Source of the DNA: JADHZC01 sp964409505
Lineage (GTDB): Bacteria; Pseudomonadota; Alphaproteobacteria; Rickettsiales; Rickettsiaceae
DNA length: 64,000 nt
Reading direction: 5' to 3'
Assembly: GCA_964409505.1 (NCBI GenBank)
Contig: CAYPDK010000014.1
Location: 1-64,000, forward strand
Shown here piece after piece: positions 44,549 through 54,666 of this stretch; positions within the stretch are counted from its first letter, which is position 1, and every line of letters starts with the position of its first letter. The position numbers and the translations under genes are program-made. The notes under the pieces were generated by a model. That model was not told the DNA's origin. It did not search any database and was given only the letters and a program-made list of their open reading frames with translations.

Positions 44549-46321
44549 ATGGGACAAGAACAAGATAAGTTTTTTCACAATTTAGAGAAAATTAATTATT
44601 TCTACAGAGAAATTTTTTTAGAATTAATGAATAAAAAATTTTCTCTTTTTACTAATTTATTTGATCTTTTCGATATTAAAAATACTGTTAGTTTATTTGG
44701 TAGCTATTACAACAGAATTTTTTATAACCCACTACAAATATTTGCATTATTTAACAAATATCTTAAGAGCTTTGAAGCATTGATAAATAATTTTAGAAAG
44801 GAATACTTCAATCTTCTAGAGAAAAAGGATATAAATAAGACTCTTCCAGATTTCAAAGAGCCATATTGGTATAATAATATTTTTTTAAAATTTTTATGCG
44901 AACATTATTCTTTATTTGCTTCGCTTTTAAAGGATTGTTCGAAAGAGTTCAGATTTAGTGATAATAATGAAGATTTTTTTAATCTCTATAAAGATCATTT
45001 TTTACAAATGATTTCTCCGAGGAATTATTTTTTTCTAAATCCTAAGATTTTTTTCTCTTTATTAGATAATAATTGTGAAAATTTTGTAAAAGGTTTAGAA
45101 AATTTTTTAGCAGATCTGAAGAGTTCTAAGAATATTTTTACTGTTTCTATGTCGAAAAAAGAGTATTTTGAACTAGGTAAAGATATTGCTACTACTCCAG
45201 GTAAAGTCATTTATCAAAATAAACTTCTACAATTAATATATTTTCAACCTAAAGAAAAAACTTTTGATATTCCTATCTTTATAGTTCCTCCAATAATAAA
45301 TAAGTACTACATTTTAGATCTTTCTCGGGAAAAATCTTTGATTAGGTGGCTAGTAGAAAAAAATTTTCAGGTTTTTGTCATTTCCTGGGTTAATCCTTAT
45401 AAAGAACTTTCAGACATTGGATTTGAGGATTATGTCTTAGAGGGAGTCTCCGCCTCATGTGAACATCTAATTCATAAACTTGGGTATAAGAAATTCAATT
45501 TTGTAGGATACTGTATAGGTGGAACTCTACTGGCAGTTGCGCTTGCCTATTTTAAAAAAAAGAAAATGAATATTGCTAATTCATCAACTTTTCTTACAAC
45601 TTTAATCGATTTTTCTAAGCTAGGGGATTTAGCATATTTTATAAATGATAAATTTTTAGAATACATCAACACCAATATAAAAGAGAAGGGGGTCTTTAGT
45701 GCAGAATATTTAATAAATGCTTTTAATCTAATCAAACCCAAGGAATTATTTTGGTATTTTGTCATGAATAATTACATTTTTGGCAAAGCTCCTCCTACAT
45801 TAGATTTTTTATACTGGAATTATGATTCTACAAATCTTACTTTTCAGATGTATTACGACTTTATACATAAGATTTACTTAAAAAATTTACTTGTAGAACC
45901 TAACAGTATAAGTTGTGGGGGAGTGAAGATTAATATGAAAAACATTAGTATACCTGTCTTTGCGCTTGCTGCTAAAAAAGATCACATAACTCTTTGGGAG
46001 TCTGTATATAATAGTCTGAAATTTTTTGGTAGTAAAAATAAGACTTTTTGTCTGACAAATGCCGGGCATATAGCAGGAGTTATAAATCCTGAGACTAATT
46101 CTAAATACTCCCATGTACTTGGGGGTTATAAAGATAGTCTTGCTCCAAATTCATGGGTTGATCGTAATGTTTCTTGTCAATTTTCTTGGTGGAAAAGTTG
46201 GTATAAGTGGCTTTTAGTAAGAAGTGGTAAATTTACTGATGCAATTCAATATCAAAAATTGTCCTGTATAGAGCCATCACCAGGTAGCTATGTTAAAAAA
46301 AATTATAAAGATTTGCACTGA
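44549..46321 (+). CDS. phaC: Class I poly(3-hydroxyalkanoate) synthase
   Basis: Polymerises 3-hydroxyacyl-CoA into PHA storage granules. The lipase-like box with the catalytic Cys is VGYCIGGTLL. The catalytic Asp lies in AAKKDHITLWES, and the His in LTNAGHIAGVINP. The long N-terminal domain and 590-residue length fit class I synthases, and TPGKVIYQNKLLQLIYFQP is typical. No phaA, phaB, phasin or depolymerase gene is adjacent, so monomer supply must come from elsewhere. Confidence 0.93.
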   Translation: MGQEQDKFFHNLEKINYFYREIFLELMNKKFSLFTNLFDLFDIKNTVSLFGSYYNRIFYNPLQIFALFNKYLKSFEALINNFRKEYFNLLEKKDINKTLPDFKEPYWYNNIFLKFLCEHYSLFASLLKDCSKEFRFSDNNEDFFNLYKDHFLQMISPRNYFFLNPKIFFSLLDNNCENFVKGLENFLADLKSSKNIFTVSMSKKEYFELGKDIATTPGKVIYQNKLLQLIYFQPKEKTFDIPIFIVPPIINKYYILDLSREKSLIRWLVEKNFQVFVISWVNPYKELSDIGFEDYVLEGVSASCEHLIHKLGYKKFNFVGYCIGGTLLAVALAYFKKKKMNIANSSTFLTTLIDFSKLGDLAYFINDKFLEYINTNIKEKGVFSAEYLINAFNLIKPKELFWYFVMNNYIFGKAPPTLDFLYWNYDSTNLTFQMYYDFIHKIYLKNLLVEPNSISCGGVKINMKNISIPVFALAAKKDHITLWESVYNSLKFFGSKNKTFCLTNAGHIAGVINPETNSKYSHVLGGYKDSLAPNSWVDRNVSCQFSWWKSWYKWLLVRSGKFTDAIQYQKLSCIEPSPGSYVKKNYKDLH

Positions 46322-46405
46322 CCTCTCACAGATACCCGAGAGAATTTGTAAAAATTTTCTCTTTCTTGCCTAACATTAAATCTAAAGTGCGTGGAGTATG
46401 TAAAT

Positions 46406-47686
46406 CTAACATCTTTCATTTGTAGAATTTTTTATTGTAAAGACTAGTGTCACAACGCTTAAAAAGAGTAAATATAGGTAGGATGTAGAGAAATCTTTTG
46501 TCCAACGAAAAGTTAGAAAAAAAATTACATTCGCAGATCTGCCTAAAATTTCTATTCCTAAAATATTTGTTATAGAATTTAGTAGATATTTCTCTTTATA
46601 CCTATGAAATAAGTTAAAACTCATGATATTTTTTATTATAGAAAAAATAATTCCTAGCGCTATTAACACAGACTTTATGCTTAATAAAAGAAGAATGTTT
46701 TGTATAAAGATTAGTCTACATAGTGGAACAATTATTATTGTAAAAAATGTCAGGGAAATAATGGTGAGGTTTTTGATTGAAATAAAGGAACTCTTATAAA
46801 AAAGCATTCCTATGAATAAATGTAGTAGTGCATCAAGAAGTAGAAGATAAGGGGTATAATTTAGCATTTCCTTTGTGGAGGAGAACCCTATTTTCGGTAT
46901 TAAAAAATAATCTAAGAATTCAAAAATAAATGTGTAAATACTGTAGGAGATAGCACCAAGGAAAGTAATTTGTAATATTTGAGGATGTAACTCCCTGATC
47001 AGAGAAAAGATATTTTTTATATTGGGAATAGTAACTTTTTTCTTTTTTATATTTGTTCTTTTTGTTGAGGTTCTTAAGTACATTCCGTATATGGATGTGA
47101 AAAATGTAAATATAAAAGGTATTCTCCAGTATAATTGTGAAGATTCTGAGAATATATTTTTTATTATTACTATTATAAATGCTCCTGTGGCTATTCCAAG
47201 CATGCTAGAAAAGGAATAGATAGTAGCACTTTTTATCTTTTGCCTTGCACTCAGATTTATCTTTTTTTGATGCGCAAATATGTATAGTTCAGAGAGAGTA
47301 ATTTCTCCACTTCCAAGCATATCTTGGATTATGCGTAACAATATTAACAATATAGGTGCAAATATTCCTATTGAGTTGTAAGTTGGTAATACTCCTATTA
47401 TAAGTATTGTTATATTTGCTCCTAAGATTGTTGCAGTGAATAAATTCCAAGGAGTGTATATTAAAGATAGATAACCAAAAAATATATAACCACAGATTTT
47501 AGATAGAGTTTTGAGTATTTTCGAAAAACTATATATTATGAATATTACTTCAATATATGAATTATTTTGTATTAATGGAGGGAAAAATTTTTCTATAATA
47601 TAAGGGGATAACATTAGATATAAGGAAGAGTTAAATCTGTGTAAAAAATTACCTATTATTATAGGTAGCATGATTTTTATGTTCAT
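46406..47686 (-). CDS. MFS transporter, ProP-like
   Basis: A 426-residue, roughly 12-helix carrier. The first helices (LPIIIGNFLHRFNSSLYLMLSPYIIEKFF), the GYIFFGYLS loop, and LLILLRIIQDMLGSGEITLSELYIFAHQ correspond to the sugar-porter/ProP subgroup (GRxxxxR, RxxQGxxxGGE). Conserved Arg and Glu of the helix 4-5 region are kept. Rickettsiales have many ProP-like genes of unproven substrate, so osmolyte transport is only a possibility. It is unrelated in detail to the tandem pair at 1828-4381. Confidence 0.78.
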   Translation of the reverse strand: MNIKIMLPIIIGNFLHRFNSSLYLMLSPYIIEKFFPPLIQNNSYIEVIFIIYSFSKILKTLSKICGYIFFGYLSLIYTPWNLFTATILGANITILIIGVLPTYNSIGIFAPILLILLRIIQDMLGSGEITLSELYIFAHQKKINLSARQKIKSATIYSFSSMLGIATGAFIIVIIKNIFSESSQLYWRIPFIFTFFTSIYGMYLRTSTKRTNIKKKKVTIPNIKNIFSLIRELHPQILQITFLGAISYSIYTFIFEFLDYFLIPKIGFSSTKEMLNYTPYLLLLDALLHLFIGMLFYKSSFISIKNLTIISLTFFTIIIVPLCRLIFIQNILLLLSIKSVLIALGIIFSIIKNIMSFNLFHRYKEKYLLNSITNILGIEILGRSANVIFFLTFRWTKDFSTSYLYLLFLSVVTLVFTIKNSTNERC

Positions 47687-47822
47687 TTTTATAGATTTTT
47701 ACTGTACATAGTTTATTGTTTAAAACATACTCCAAACTAAAATTAGTAGTAAAATTTTTAAGTGAGTATAAAAGGATTATTGGTTTGAGCATCAGTATAT
47801 TAATCGAAATTTATTAGGCAAT

Positions 47823-48605
47823 ATGAGATATTTTTCAGAAAAAGTCAATTGGTACGGTACTTTTGTCTTATCCTTAAGAGAGATTAAGCGCTTTTTAAGG
47901 GTATATCATCAAACTGTATTAGGGCCTGTTTTTAATGGGTTAGTATTTTTACTTATATTTTTTTATGTTATTAATTCAGATCAACCGACTGACAAGGTAA
48001 GTACTACTATAGAGTTTATAGGTTATGGTATTATTATGATGAGCATTATACAAAATGCTTTTGCTAATAGTTCCTCGTCATTTATTATGTATAAGGTTAT
48101 AGGTTATATTAATGATATACTTACTCCTCCTTTTGGGAGTTTAGAAATAATTATTGCTTTCATTATAGGATCTATAGTAAGAGCCGTAATTGTAGGATGT
48201 GCTGTTGCTGTTGCTCTATCATTTTTCATAAATTATCATGTGCAACACTGGAGTTATTTAGTAATATTTGTCCTGTCATCTAGTGTTTTTTTGGGTCAAT
48301 TAGGTTTATTATCAGGACTTGTTTCAAAAACTTTTGAGCATAATTTTGCATTTTCCAATTATTTAATAATGCCCTTTTCGTTTTTATCAGGTACGTTTTA
48401 TTCTGTTAAGTCCTTACCTTTGGTATTTCAGAAATTTAATTTATATAATCCTTTTTTTTATATGATTAGTGGCTTTAGATATAGTCTTACAGATGATTTA
48501 GAGTTTGATTTGGTATGGGGTATTAGCTATTTGACATTTATTAACATATCTCTTTTTATTATTTTAAATATAGCTATTGATAGAGGTTGGCGTATTAAGG
48601 AATAA
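47823..48605 (+). CDS. ABC-2 type transporter permease
   Basis: A 260-residue permease with six hydrophobic segments. The start NWYGTFVLSLREIKRFLRVYHQTVLGPVFNGLVFLLIF and the later SFLSGTFYSVKSLPLVFQKFNLYNPFFYMISGFRYSL are hallmarks of the ABC-2 (YadH-like) family of exporters. Its ATPase partner (YadG-like) is not adjacent and must be elsewhere in the genome. A strong hairpin follows. Confidence 0.88.
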   Translation: MRYFSEKVNWYGTFVLSLREIKRFLRVYHQTVLGPVFNGLVFLLIFFYVINSDQPTDKVSTTIEFIGYGIIMMSIIQNAFANSSSSFIMYKVIGYINDILTPPFGSLEIIIAFIIGSIVRAVIVGCAVAVALSFFINYHVQHWSYLVIFVLSSSVFLGQLGLLSGLVSKTFEHNFAFSNYLIMPFSFLSGTFYSVKSLPLVFQKFNLYNPFFYMISGFRYSLTDDLEFDLVWGISYLTFINISLFIILNIAIDRGWRIKE

Positions 48606-48629
48606 AAGTTTTGGGACCAAGAAGTTATA

Positions 48630-48658
48630 TACCCCTAGATTTTACAAGTCTAGGGGTA
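48630..48658. terminator. Strong hairpin between convergent genes
   Basis: TACCCCTAGA (48630-48639) and TCTAGGGGTA (48649-48658) form a perfect 10-bp, GC-rich stem with a 9-nt loop. It lies between the rightward ABC permease and a leftward gene, so it may serve both. There is no long T run on either strand. Confidence 0.6.
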
Positions 48659-48682
48659 AGAAAAAATGTGTTGTATTTATGT

Positions 48683-49234
48683 TTAATTAGTATTTATCAA
48701 GACTGACGCTGCCTCATCTGAATTTCCAGAGAGTGTAATTGCATCATCCATCATAGGATATGTCTCTGAATTGTCTGAGTTGGACAAAACTGCTGATACA
48801 TCTCTTGTAGAATTGCTTATTTGGTCTAAGTTATTGGTTTGAGAAAGTTCTATTTTTTCTTTGATTTCAAGTAAATGTGTTGCCATAGGGGGCCGAGGAG
48901 AGCCATATACATTATTTATATTGACACTATAAAAGTGATAGCTTACATCTTCTTGATCTACATTTTTATTGTATTCGTTGCTATAAGTGTTACTAATAGT
49001 ATGTTGATTTCCATATATAGTGGAATTTTCGATAGATTTTTGAAAATTTCCTTCTACTTCAATATTGTTATATTCATAATGTTTTTCAGATGTTTTAATC
49101 ATATGTGATTCATCATTTTGGTTTGGGAATTGATTTTGTGATTTTGTGTTTAGCTGCTCTGAATCAGAGGGAATTTTAGGGCTAAAGCAACTTGTGAGTA
49201 AAGATTTTATAAAGGGGAGCAGTGCTTGTTTCAT
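48683..49234 (-). CDS. Unrecognised polar protein, 183 residues
   Basis: No family recognised. The first 16 residues (MKQALLPFIKSLLTSC) are hydrophobic and end in a lipobox-like LTSC, so a lipoprotein is possible though the core is short and contains Lys10. The rest is polar, rich in Ser, Asn, Glu and Thr, with a central N-V-E-G-N..S-I-E-N-S-T-I-Y-G-N stretch that looks beta-forming. A ribosome site is weak. It stands next to another orphan gene on the same strand. A secreted or surface protein of this lineage is possible. Confidence 0.5.
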   Translation of the reverse strand: MKQALLPFIKSLLTSCFSPKIPSDSEQLNTKSQNQFPNQNDESHMIKTSEKHYEYNNIEVEGNFQKSIENSTIYGNQHTISNTYSNEYNKNVDQEDVSYHFYSVNINNVYGSPRPPMATHLLEIKEKIELSQTNNLDQISNSTRDVSAVLSNSDNSETYPMMDDAITLSGNSDEAASVLINTN

Positions 49235-49372
49235 ATTTATACCTTATTAATTAATATAATATTAAAAAATTAATTATTTAACTATAATTATTACACATTT
49301 TTAGAAAAAATTAAAGAAAAAAGGATAAAAAACTTGCATAGTAGTATTTATATCTTAATATAAAGCGAAGTT

Positions 49373-49822
49373 TTATCTGGATTTTTGGTTAGAAGAATTT
49401 TGTTTGTTAGGATTTGTTGGTAAAATGATACTTTTATTTTCTTGAGATTTTTTTATTGAATTTTTGTCTTTGAGTTGTATAGTTATAGTAGTTCGAGTTG
49501 GTTCTTGCGGAATCTTTGTACTTTTATCATGGCTATTATAGGATTTAGAAGAGTTGATTTTTGAAATAGGATTGATATCATGTGTTTTATAAGTTGTGTT
49601 AGATATATCAATTTCTTTATTTATTTGAGAAATTGATTGTGTCTTTTTAAAATAGTCTGACTTTAAATTTTTCTGTATTTCATGCATTGTCTCTTCTTCA
49701 TGAGACAATGTTGTAATAGCATTTTTACTAAATGGTTTAGAGAAGACGCTCCAGAATATAGATAAGATTTTTTTTGGCTTTTGAAAAACTTGATTTAACC
49801 AAAATTTGGATTTTTCTAACAT
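49373..49822 (-). CDS. Unrecognised basic protein, 149 residues
   Basis: No family recognised. The N-terminal 33 residues (MLEKSKFWLNQVFQKPKKILSIFWSVFSKPF) alternate hydrophobic and basic residues and could form an amphipathic, membrane-binding helix. The remaining 115 residues are Lys/Ser/Asn/Thr-rich and probably disordered. It lies 138 bp upstream of the other orphan on the same strand. Both have low-complexity composition unlike the flanking housekeeping genes. Confidence 0.45.
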   Translation of the reverse strand: MLEKSKFWLNQVFQKPKKILSIFWSVFSKPFSKNAITTLSHEEETMHEIQKNLKSDYFKKTQSISQINKEIDISNTTYKTHDINPISKINSSKSYNSHDKSTKIPQEPTRTTITIQLKDKNSIKKSQENKSIILPTNPNKQNSSNQKSR

Positions 49823-50051
49823 GATGTCAATACATTAATGATATGTATATAATTTTAATATATACATTAATAATATATAAAAATTTTAATAATTTATATA
49901 TAAACGAAAATATTTAGAGTAAATTTTATTAGAATTGTGATATCCCATTGCTAAAACATTGCTAAAAGTGTTTTTTTTGAATATATAATTCTTTTGAGTA
50001 CTTATAAAGGAAAATATTGTTGAGTGATTTTGTATCAATTTTGTATCTAAT

Positions 50052-51086
50052 ATGTCTATAAATAAAATTTTAGAAGGTGCTTATTCAGATTCTAAAAATA
50101 TAAAAACTACAGAAGAGATAAAAAGTTTTAGGAATAAATTTTTAGGTAAGAATAGCCTTCTTATGTTAGAGCTTAAAAATTTAAAAAATCTTCCTCTGGA
50201 GGAAAAAAAGGAATATGGGAGTATAATAAATAACGCAAAAAAATCATTAGAAAAATTAATTGACAGTTTAAAAAGTCAAGTACAACAAGAACAAATTTTA
50301 AAATTTTTAGACGCAAACAGAATAGATCTTACTATTCCAGGTAAAGATTATAAGATAGGTACTATACATAGTATATCGAAATCAATTCAAGATTTAATAA
50401 ATATTTTCATGCAGTATGGATTTACTGTAAAAACAGGCTCAAACATTGAGAATGAATGGCATAATTTTAGTGCATTAAATATACCTAAGCATCACCCAGC
50501 AAGAAAAATGCATGATACTTTTTATTTAAAAGACTCAATGAGAGAAGATTTTGAACATTCTAAAGTCTCATTACTAAGAACTCATACTTCTCCTATACAG
50601 ATAAGGGAAATGAGAAAGTCTAAGCCTCCTCATAGATTTGTATGTGTAGGTAGAACCTATAGAGCAGATTCTGATAAAACTCACACCCCTATGTTTCACC
50701 AAGTAGAGGGGCTTATGATTGATAGGGGCTTGAATATGGGACATTTAAAACACTTGATGCTAGATTTTATCAAAAAATTTTTTAAAAATCAAAATATTCA
50801 GACGAGGTTAAGACCTAGTTTCTTTCCTTTTACAGAGCCGTCTTGTGAGATAGACATTAGACTTAGAGGTCAAGAAAAATGGTTGGAGATATTGGGCTGT
50901 GGTATGGTGCATCCTAATGTACTGAGTAATGTAGGAATAGATAAGAGGCAATATAGAGGATTTGCTTTTGGACTTGGAATTGAAAGAATTACTATGATCA
51001 GAAATAATATCAGGGACTTGAGGGATTTTTTTACAGGAGATTTAAGATGGCTCCAATACTATAACTGTAGTCCTTTTAAGTTATAA
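50052..51086 (+). CDS. pheS: Phenylalanyl-tRNA synthetase alpha subunit
   Basis: Catalytic subunit of the alpha2beta2 enzyme. The N-terminal coiled coil (residues 1-85) precedes the class II core: HPARKMHDTFYL, LRTHTSPIQIREM, motif 2 FVCVGRTYRADSDKTHTPMFHQVEGL, FPFTEPSCEIDI, and motif 3 GFAFGLGIERITMI. The length is 344 residues. pheT starts 18 bp later. Confidence 0.96.
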   Translation: MSINKILEGAYSDSKNIKTTEEIKSFRNKFLGKNSLLMLELKNLKNLPLEEKKEYGSIINNAKKSLEKLIDSLKSQVQQEQILKFLDANRIDLTIPGKDYKIGTIHSISKSIQDLINIFMQYGFTVKTGSNIENEWHNFSALNIPKHHPARKMHDTFYLKDSMREDFEHSKVSLLRTHTSPIQIREMRKSKPPHRFVCVGRTYRADSDKTHTPMFHQVEGLMIDRGLNMGHLKHLMLDFIKKFFKNQNIQTRLRPSFFPFTEPSCEIDIRLRGQEKWLEILGCGMVHPNVLSNVGIDKRQYRGFAFGLGIERITMIRNNIRDLRDFFTGDLRWLQYYNCSPFKL

Positions 51087-51103
51087 ATTAGTAGGATGTT
51101 AAT

Positions 51104-53578
51104 ATGAAATTTTTATTGAGTTCAATAACACAGTTTTTAGAACTAAAAATAGATGATATGACAAATCTTGCTGAACAAGTAACAAATAGGTTAACTCACA
51201 TAGGTTTTGAGGCATCATTTATAAATACAGAAAAAAATCTTTTAGAAAGTTTTGTTGTAGGGGAAATATTATCCGTAGAACAACATCCCAAGGCTGATAG
51301 ACTTAGAGTAGTGCAAGTGCGCTATATGCCTGAATCTAAAGGAGAACAGTTACAAATTATTTGTGGTGCTAAAAACTTGACTCCTGGAGCAAAAATTGTA
51401 CTTGCAAGGGCTGGTTGTATTATTCCTTTAAATAAAACTAAGATACGTAAATCTAAAATCAGAGGAATTATTAGTGAGGCTATGATATGCTCTTTTGAAG
51501 AACTGGGACTGGAAAAAAAATCTTCAGAAGAAGAGGAAATAATAGAATTACCTCGGGAGGCAAAAATAGGTGAAAGTGTTGAAAAATATTTAGGAATAGA
51601 GGTAGATGAATTAATTGAGGTTGACATAACACCTAATCGCGTGGATGTTATGTGTGCTTATGGAATTGCGCGTGAGCTTGCGGGGAGTGGTTTTTGTAAA
51701 ATGAAATCAAATTTATTTCAAGAGCCTACTAAAACTAGTTTTCCTTCAAACATTAGCTTGGGTGAAATAGATAAGACAATATGTAATTTTTTTTCTCTGA
51801 GAGAGATAAGAAATATTCGTAACGATCATAAGACTCCTACATGGCTGAAGGAGCGGTTACATAAGCTAGGTATAAATTTAGTTTCTCCTTTAGTAGATAT
51901 TGTAAATTATGTAACTTATATATTAGGTCAACCTCTTCATTTATATGATTTATCTAAAATAAAAAACGATAAGATTTCTGTTTTAAAGTTAAAGAGAAAA
52001 AATTTATTTAGGGCCTTAAACCACGAAACATATGAGATTGGGTATGAGGATATTGTAATTCAAGACAAAAACTCAGGAGAAATTCACTCACTTGCAGGCA
52101 TTATAGGATCTGAGTTGAGTGCTGTATCTTCTACGACGTCGGAGATTCTTATTGAATCTGCAGTATTTAGTGCGGAGAGTATATCTAAGACAGGAGATAG
52201 GTTAGGTATTCATAATGTTGCTTGTGGGTTATTTGAAAAAAAATTAACTTCTTATCTTTCGATAGATGCTATTAATTACGCTGCAGAGCTCATTCTTAAA
52301 ATTTGTACCCAGGAAGATGGAGGACAGTTATCAGAATTAGTTATCTTCTCAGATGAGCTGGATCGTCTTTATAGAGAAAAATCTATAATATTTCCTTACA
52401 GATTTTTAGAGAGTTATTCTGGATTAAAAATAGATTCTAATGAAGTAAAAAAAATCCTTTTGAGACTTGGCTTTTATATAGAGCCATTTGACGAGTATTT
52501 ACGAGTAAAAATTCCTAAGTATAGGACTGATGTAGAGGGTCAAGAGGACTTGGTAGAGGAAATTATTAGGATTTATGGGTACGATAAGATACCTTCAATT
52601 AATCTTCCCGTCTTCTCTCGTGCATTTGTTACAAAGGAATCTCAGCTTTTAGAAATAAGAAAAATATTGGCCTTTAGAGGATATAATGAGAATATTAGTT
52701 TTTCTTTTGTAAATAAAGAATATGCTAAATTATTTACGGATATTAGTGATAAATTAGAAATTATAAATCCTATCAGTGCTGAGATGAATTATTTGAGATA
52801 TTCTGCTCTTCCTTCTTTACTTGAATGGGTTGCTTATAACTTAAGGAGGTCTATCAAAAATTTTTCTTTATTTGAAATAGGGCCATCATTTCGATTGAGT
52901 AAGAGTCAGAATTATAGTGACAGTGTTATAGAAGAAAATGATTTGTTTTTATGTGCGATAAGGGTTGGGTTAAGAGAAGAAAAAGGATTTTTTAGTAAAA
53001 AAGGAGAGGAATTTGATCTTTTTGATCTTAAAACTGATTTAGAAGTTATTATTGATCATTTCAGAATCAATAAGCATACTTTGGAGTATTCTCAAGAAAA
53101 TAGGAAAAAATATTTTTGTCCAGGAAGATTTGTGTCTGTTCTTGGAAAAGGAGGGGAAACTATAGCAGAAATAGGTGAAATAGACCCTAAAATATTGTCT
53201 AGTTATAAAATATTAGGGCAAAAGGTCTTAGTTATGGAAGTTGACTTAGAGGCAATTCTACAATATAGATATACTCAACCTCTAGTGTTAGAAATGTCAA
53301 ATTTTCCTCAAATTACAAGAGACTATTCCTTTTTAATAAAAAAATCTTATCCTATAGGAGAGTTGATAAAATTTTTGTCTAAATTAGATCGTAATATAAA
53401 ATCCGTTAGATTATTGGATATTTATCAAGATAGTGATAAGTCACAACACTCTGTTTCAGTATCATTAAACATACAAAATGAGCAAAAAACCCTATCAAAT
53501 GAAGAAATTTCTAAGATACATGATAGGATAATAGTCCAATCTCAGAAGGAATTTGATTGTGTTGTAAAAAATTTTTGA
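51104..53578 (+). CDS. pheT: Phenylalanyl-tRNA synthetase beta subunit
   Basis: An 824-residue subunit with the usual domain order: tRNA-binding OB domain (residues 45-155, VVGEILSVEQHPKADRLRVVQV, CGAKNL), B3/4 editing domain (about 210-375), B5 (about 415-480, Y...SGLKIDSNEVKKILLRLGF), core domain and C-terminal anticodon-binding FDX-ACB (from LEMSNFPQITRDYSFLIKKSYPIGELI). It is complete and paired with pheS. Confidence 0.96.
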   Translation: MKFLLSSITQFLELKIDDMTNLAEQVTNRLTHIGFEASFINTEKNLLESFVVGEILSVEQHPKADRLRVVQVRYMPESKGEQLQIICGAKNLTPGAKIVLARAGCIIPLNKTKIRKSKIRGIISEAMICSFEELGLEKKSSEEEEIIELPREAKIGESVEKYLGIEVDELIEVDITPNRVDVMCAYGIARELAGSGFCKMKSNLFQEPTKTSFPSNISLGEIDKTICNFFSLREIRNIRNDHKTPTWLKERLHKLGINLVSPLVDIVNYVTYILGQPLHLYDLSKIKNDKISVLKLKRKNLFRALNHETYEIGYEDIVIQDKNSGEIHSLAGIIGSELSAVSSTTSEILIESAVFSAESISKTGDRLGIHNVACGLFEKKLTSYLSIDAINYAAELILKICTQEDGGQLSELVIFSDELDRLYREKSIIFPYRFLESYSGLKIDSNEVKKILLRLGFYIEPFDEYLRVKIPKYRTDVEGQEDLVEEIIRIYGYDKIPSINLPVFSRAFVTKESQLLEIRKILAFRGYNENISFSFVNKEYAKLFTDISDKLEIINPISAEMNYLRYSALPSLLEWVAYNLRRSIKNFSLFEIGPSFRLSKSQNYSDSVIEENDLFLCAIRVGLREEKGFFSKKGEEFDLFDLKTDLEVIIDHFRINKHTLEYSQENRKKYFCPGRFVSVLGKGGETIAEIGEIDPKILSSYKILGQKVLVMEVDLEAILQYRYTQPLVLEMSNFPQITRDYSFLIKKSYPIGELIKFLSKLDRNIKSVRLLDIYQDSDKSQHSVSVSLNIQNEQKTLSNEEISKIHDRIIVQSQKEFDCVVKNF

Positions 53579-53751
53579 CGTATTATTGAAGAATTGACAT
53601 AATATTATTATTTCTAAATGCATACAAATTAGCTTTGCACGAGGTATTTTACGTAAATTATCGTAGATATAATAATAGCAAGAGATTTTTTATATAAGGT
53701 TCTGTTAAAATAAAAACAAGGATTTGTTAAGAGATTTTTGCTGAGGTGGTG

Positions 53752-54666
53752 TTAAGTTGAAAGATACTCAGTAATTCCTAGATGCTTTATCTCAACTATA
53801 AGCTCTATTCCTAATTGTTTTTTTGTTAGTATTTTTACTTTTTGTATTAAAGATAAAATGTCTTTTGACTTAGCGTTTCCATTATTTACTATAAAATTTG
53901 CATGTTTACTTGATATAGAAGCTCCCCCTATCTCTGCACCTCTAAGACCTAAAGAATCAATTATTTCCCATGTTTTCCTTTTTGGAGGATTTAGAAAAAC
54001 ACTTCCACAAGTTCTTTTTGATGGTTGATTTTGAGACCTTATATAATTAAAATCTTTTATTTTTTTGTTGATATCAAAAATATCTCCCTTTTCATATTTT
54101 AATATTGCTCTTGTATATATTAGGTCGTCTCTTAAATTATTTTTTCTATATGCAAAATTGCATTCGTCTTTTGAAAATTCTAAGATATTTCCTTCATGGT
54201 CAATTGCTTCAATTGAAACTAGAATGTCTTTAAGCTCAGTATCATAAGCTCCAGCATTCATTTTTATGGCTCCTCCTATATTGCCTGGGATTCCAGATAA
54301 AAATTCCATTCCAGATAAAGAGTGCATTTGAGCAAATTTTACTAGGTTAAAATTCAGACATCCTGCTCCAACAGATAATCTTTTGTCGTCTAGAAAATGA
54401 ATTTTTGTAAACTCATTAACAAGTCTTATAACAATACCTCGCACACCAAGGTCACTTATCAATATGTTAGAACCAGCTCCAATTACAGAAATAGGTAATT
54501 TTTTATTATTTAGAATAAGAAAATTTTGTAAATCTTCTAAATCTAAGGGTTTAAAAAAAATATCAGCGTTTCCTCCTACCTTAAACCACGTTAATTTGGC
54601 AAGATTATAATTCAACTTATAGGTTCCTTTTATTTGGTTTAGAAAATTTAAGTTATAAAACATCAC
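53752..54666 (-). CDS. murB: MurB UDP-N-acetylenolpyruvoylglucosamine reductase
   Basis: Reduces UDP-GlcNAc enolpyruvate to UDP-MurNAc using FAD and NADPH. The FAD site has VIGAGSNILISD and SGIPGNIGGAIKMNAGAYD. The catalytic Tyr and Arg are in CNFAYRKNNLRDD, the proton-donating Ser is in TCGSVFLNPP, and the C-terminal Glu is in GIELIVEIKHLG. The length of 304 residues is type II, lacking the extra E. coli loop. It overlaps murC by 4 bp (ATGA). Confidence 0.95.
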   Translation of the reverse strand: MMFYNLNFLNQIKGTYKLNYNLAKLTWFKVGGNADIFFKPLDLEDLQNFLILNNKKLPISVIGAGSNILISDLGVRGIVIRLVNEFTKIHFLDDKRLSVGAGCLNFNLVKFAQMHSLSGMEFLSGIPGNIGGAIKMNAGAYDTELKDILVSIEAIDHEGNILEFSKDECNFAYRKNNLRDDLIYTRAILKYEKGDIFDINKKIKDFNYIRSQNQPSKRTCGSVFLNPPKRKTWEIIDSLGLRGAEIGGASISSKHANFIVNNGNAKSKDILSLIQKVKILTKKQLGIELIVEIKHLGITEYLST

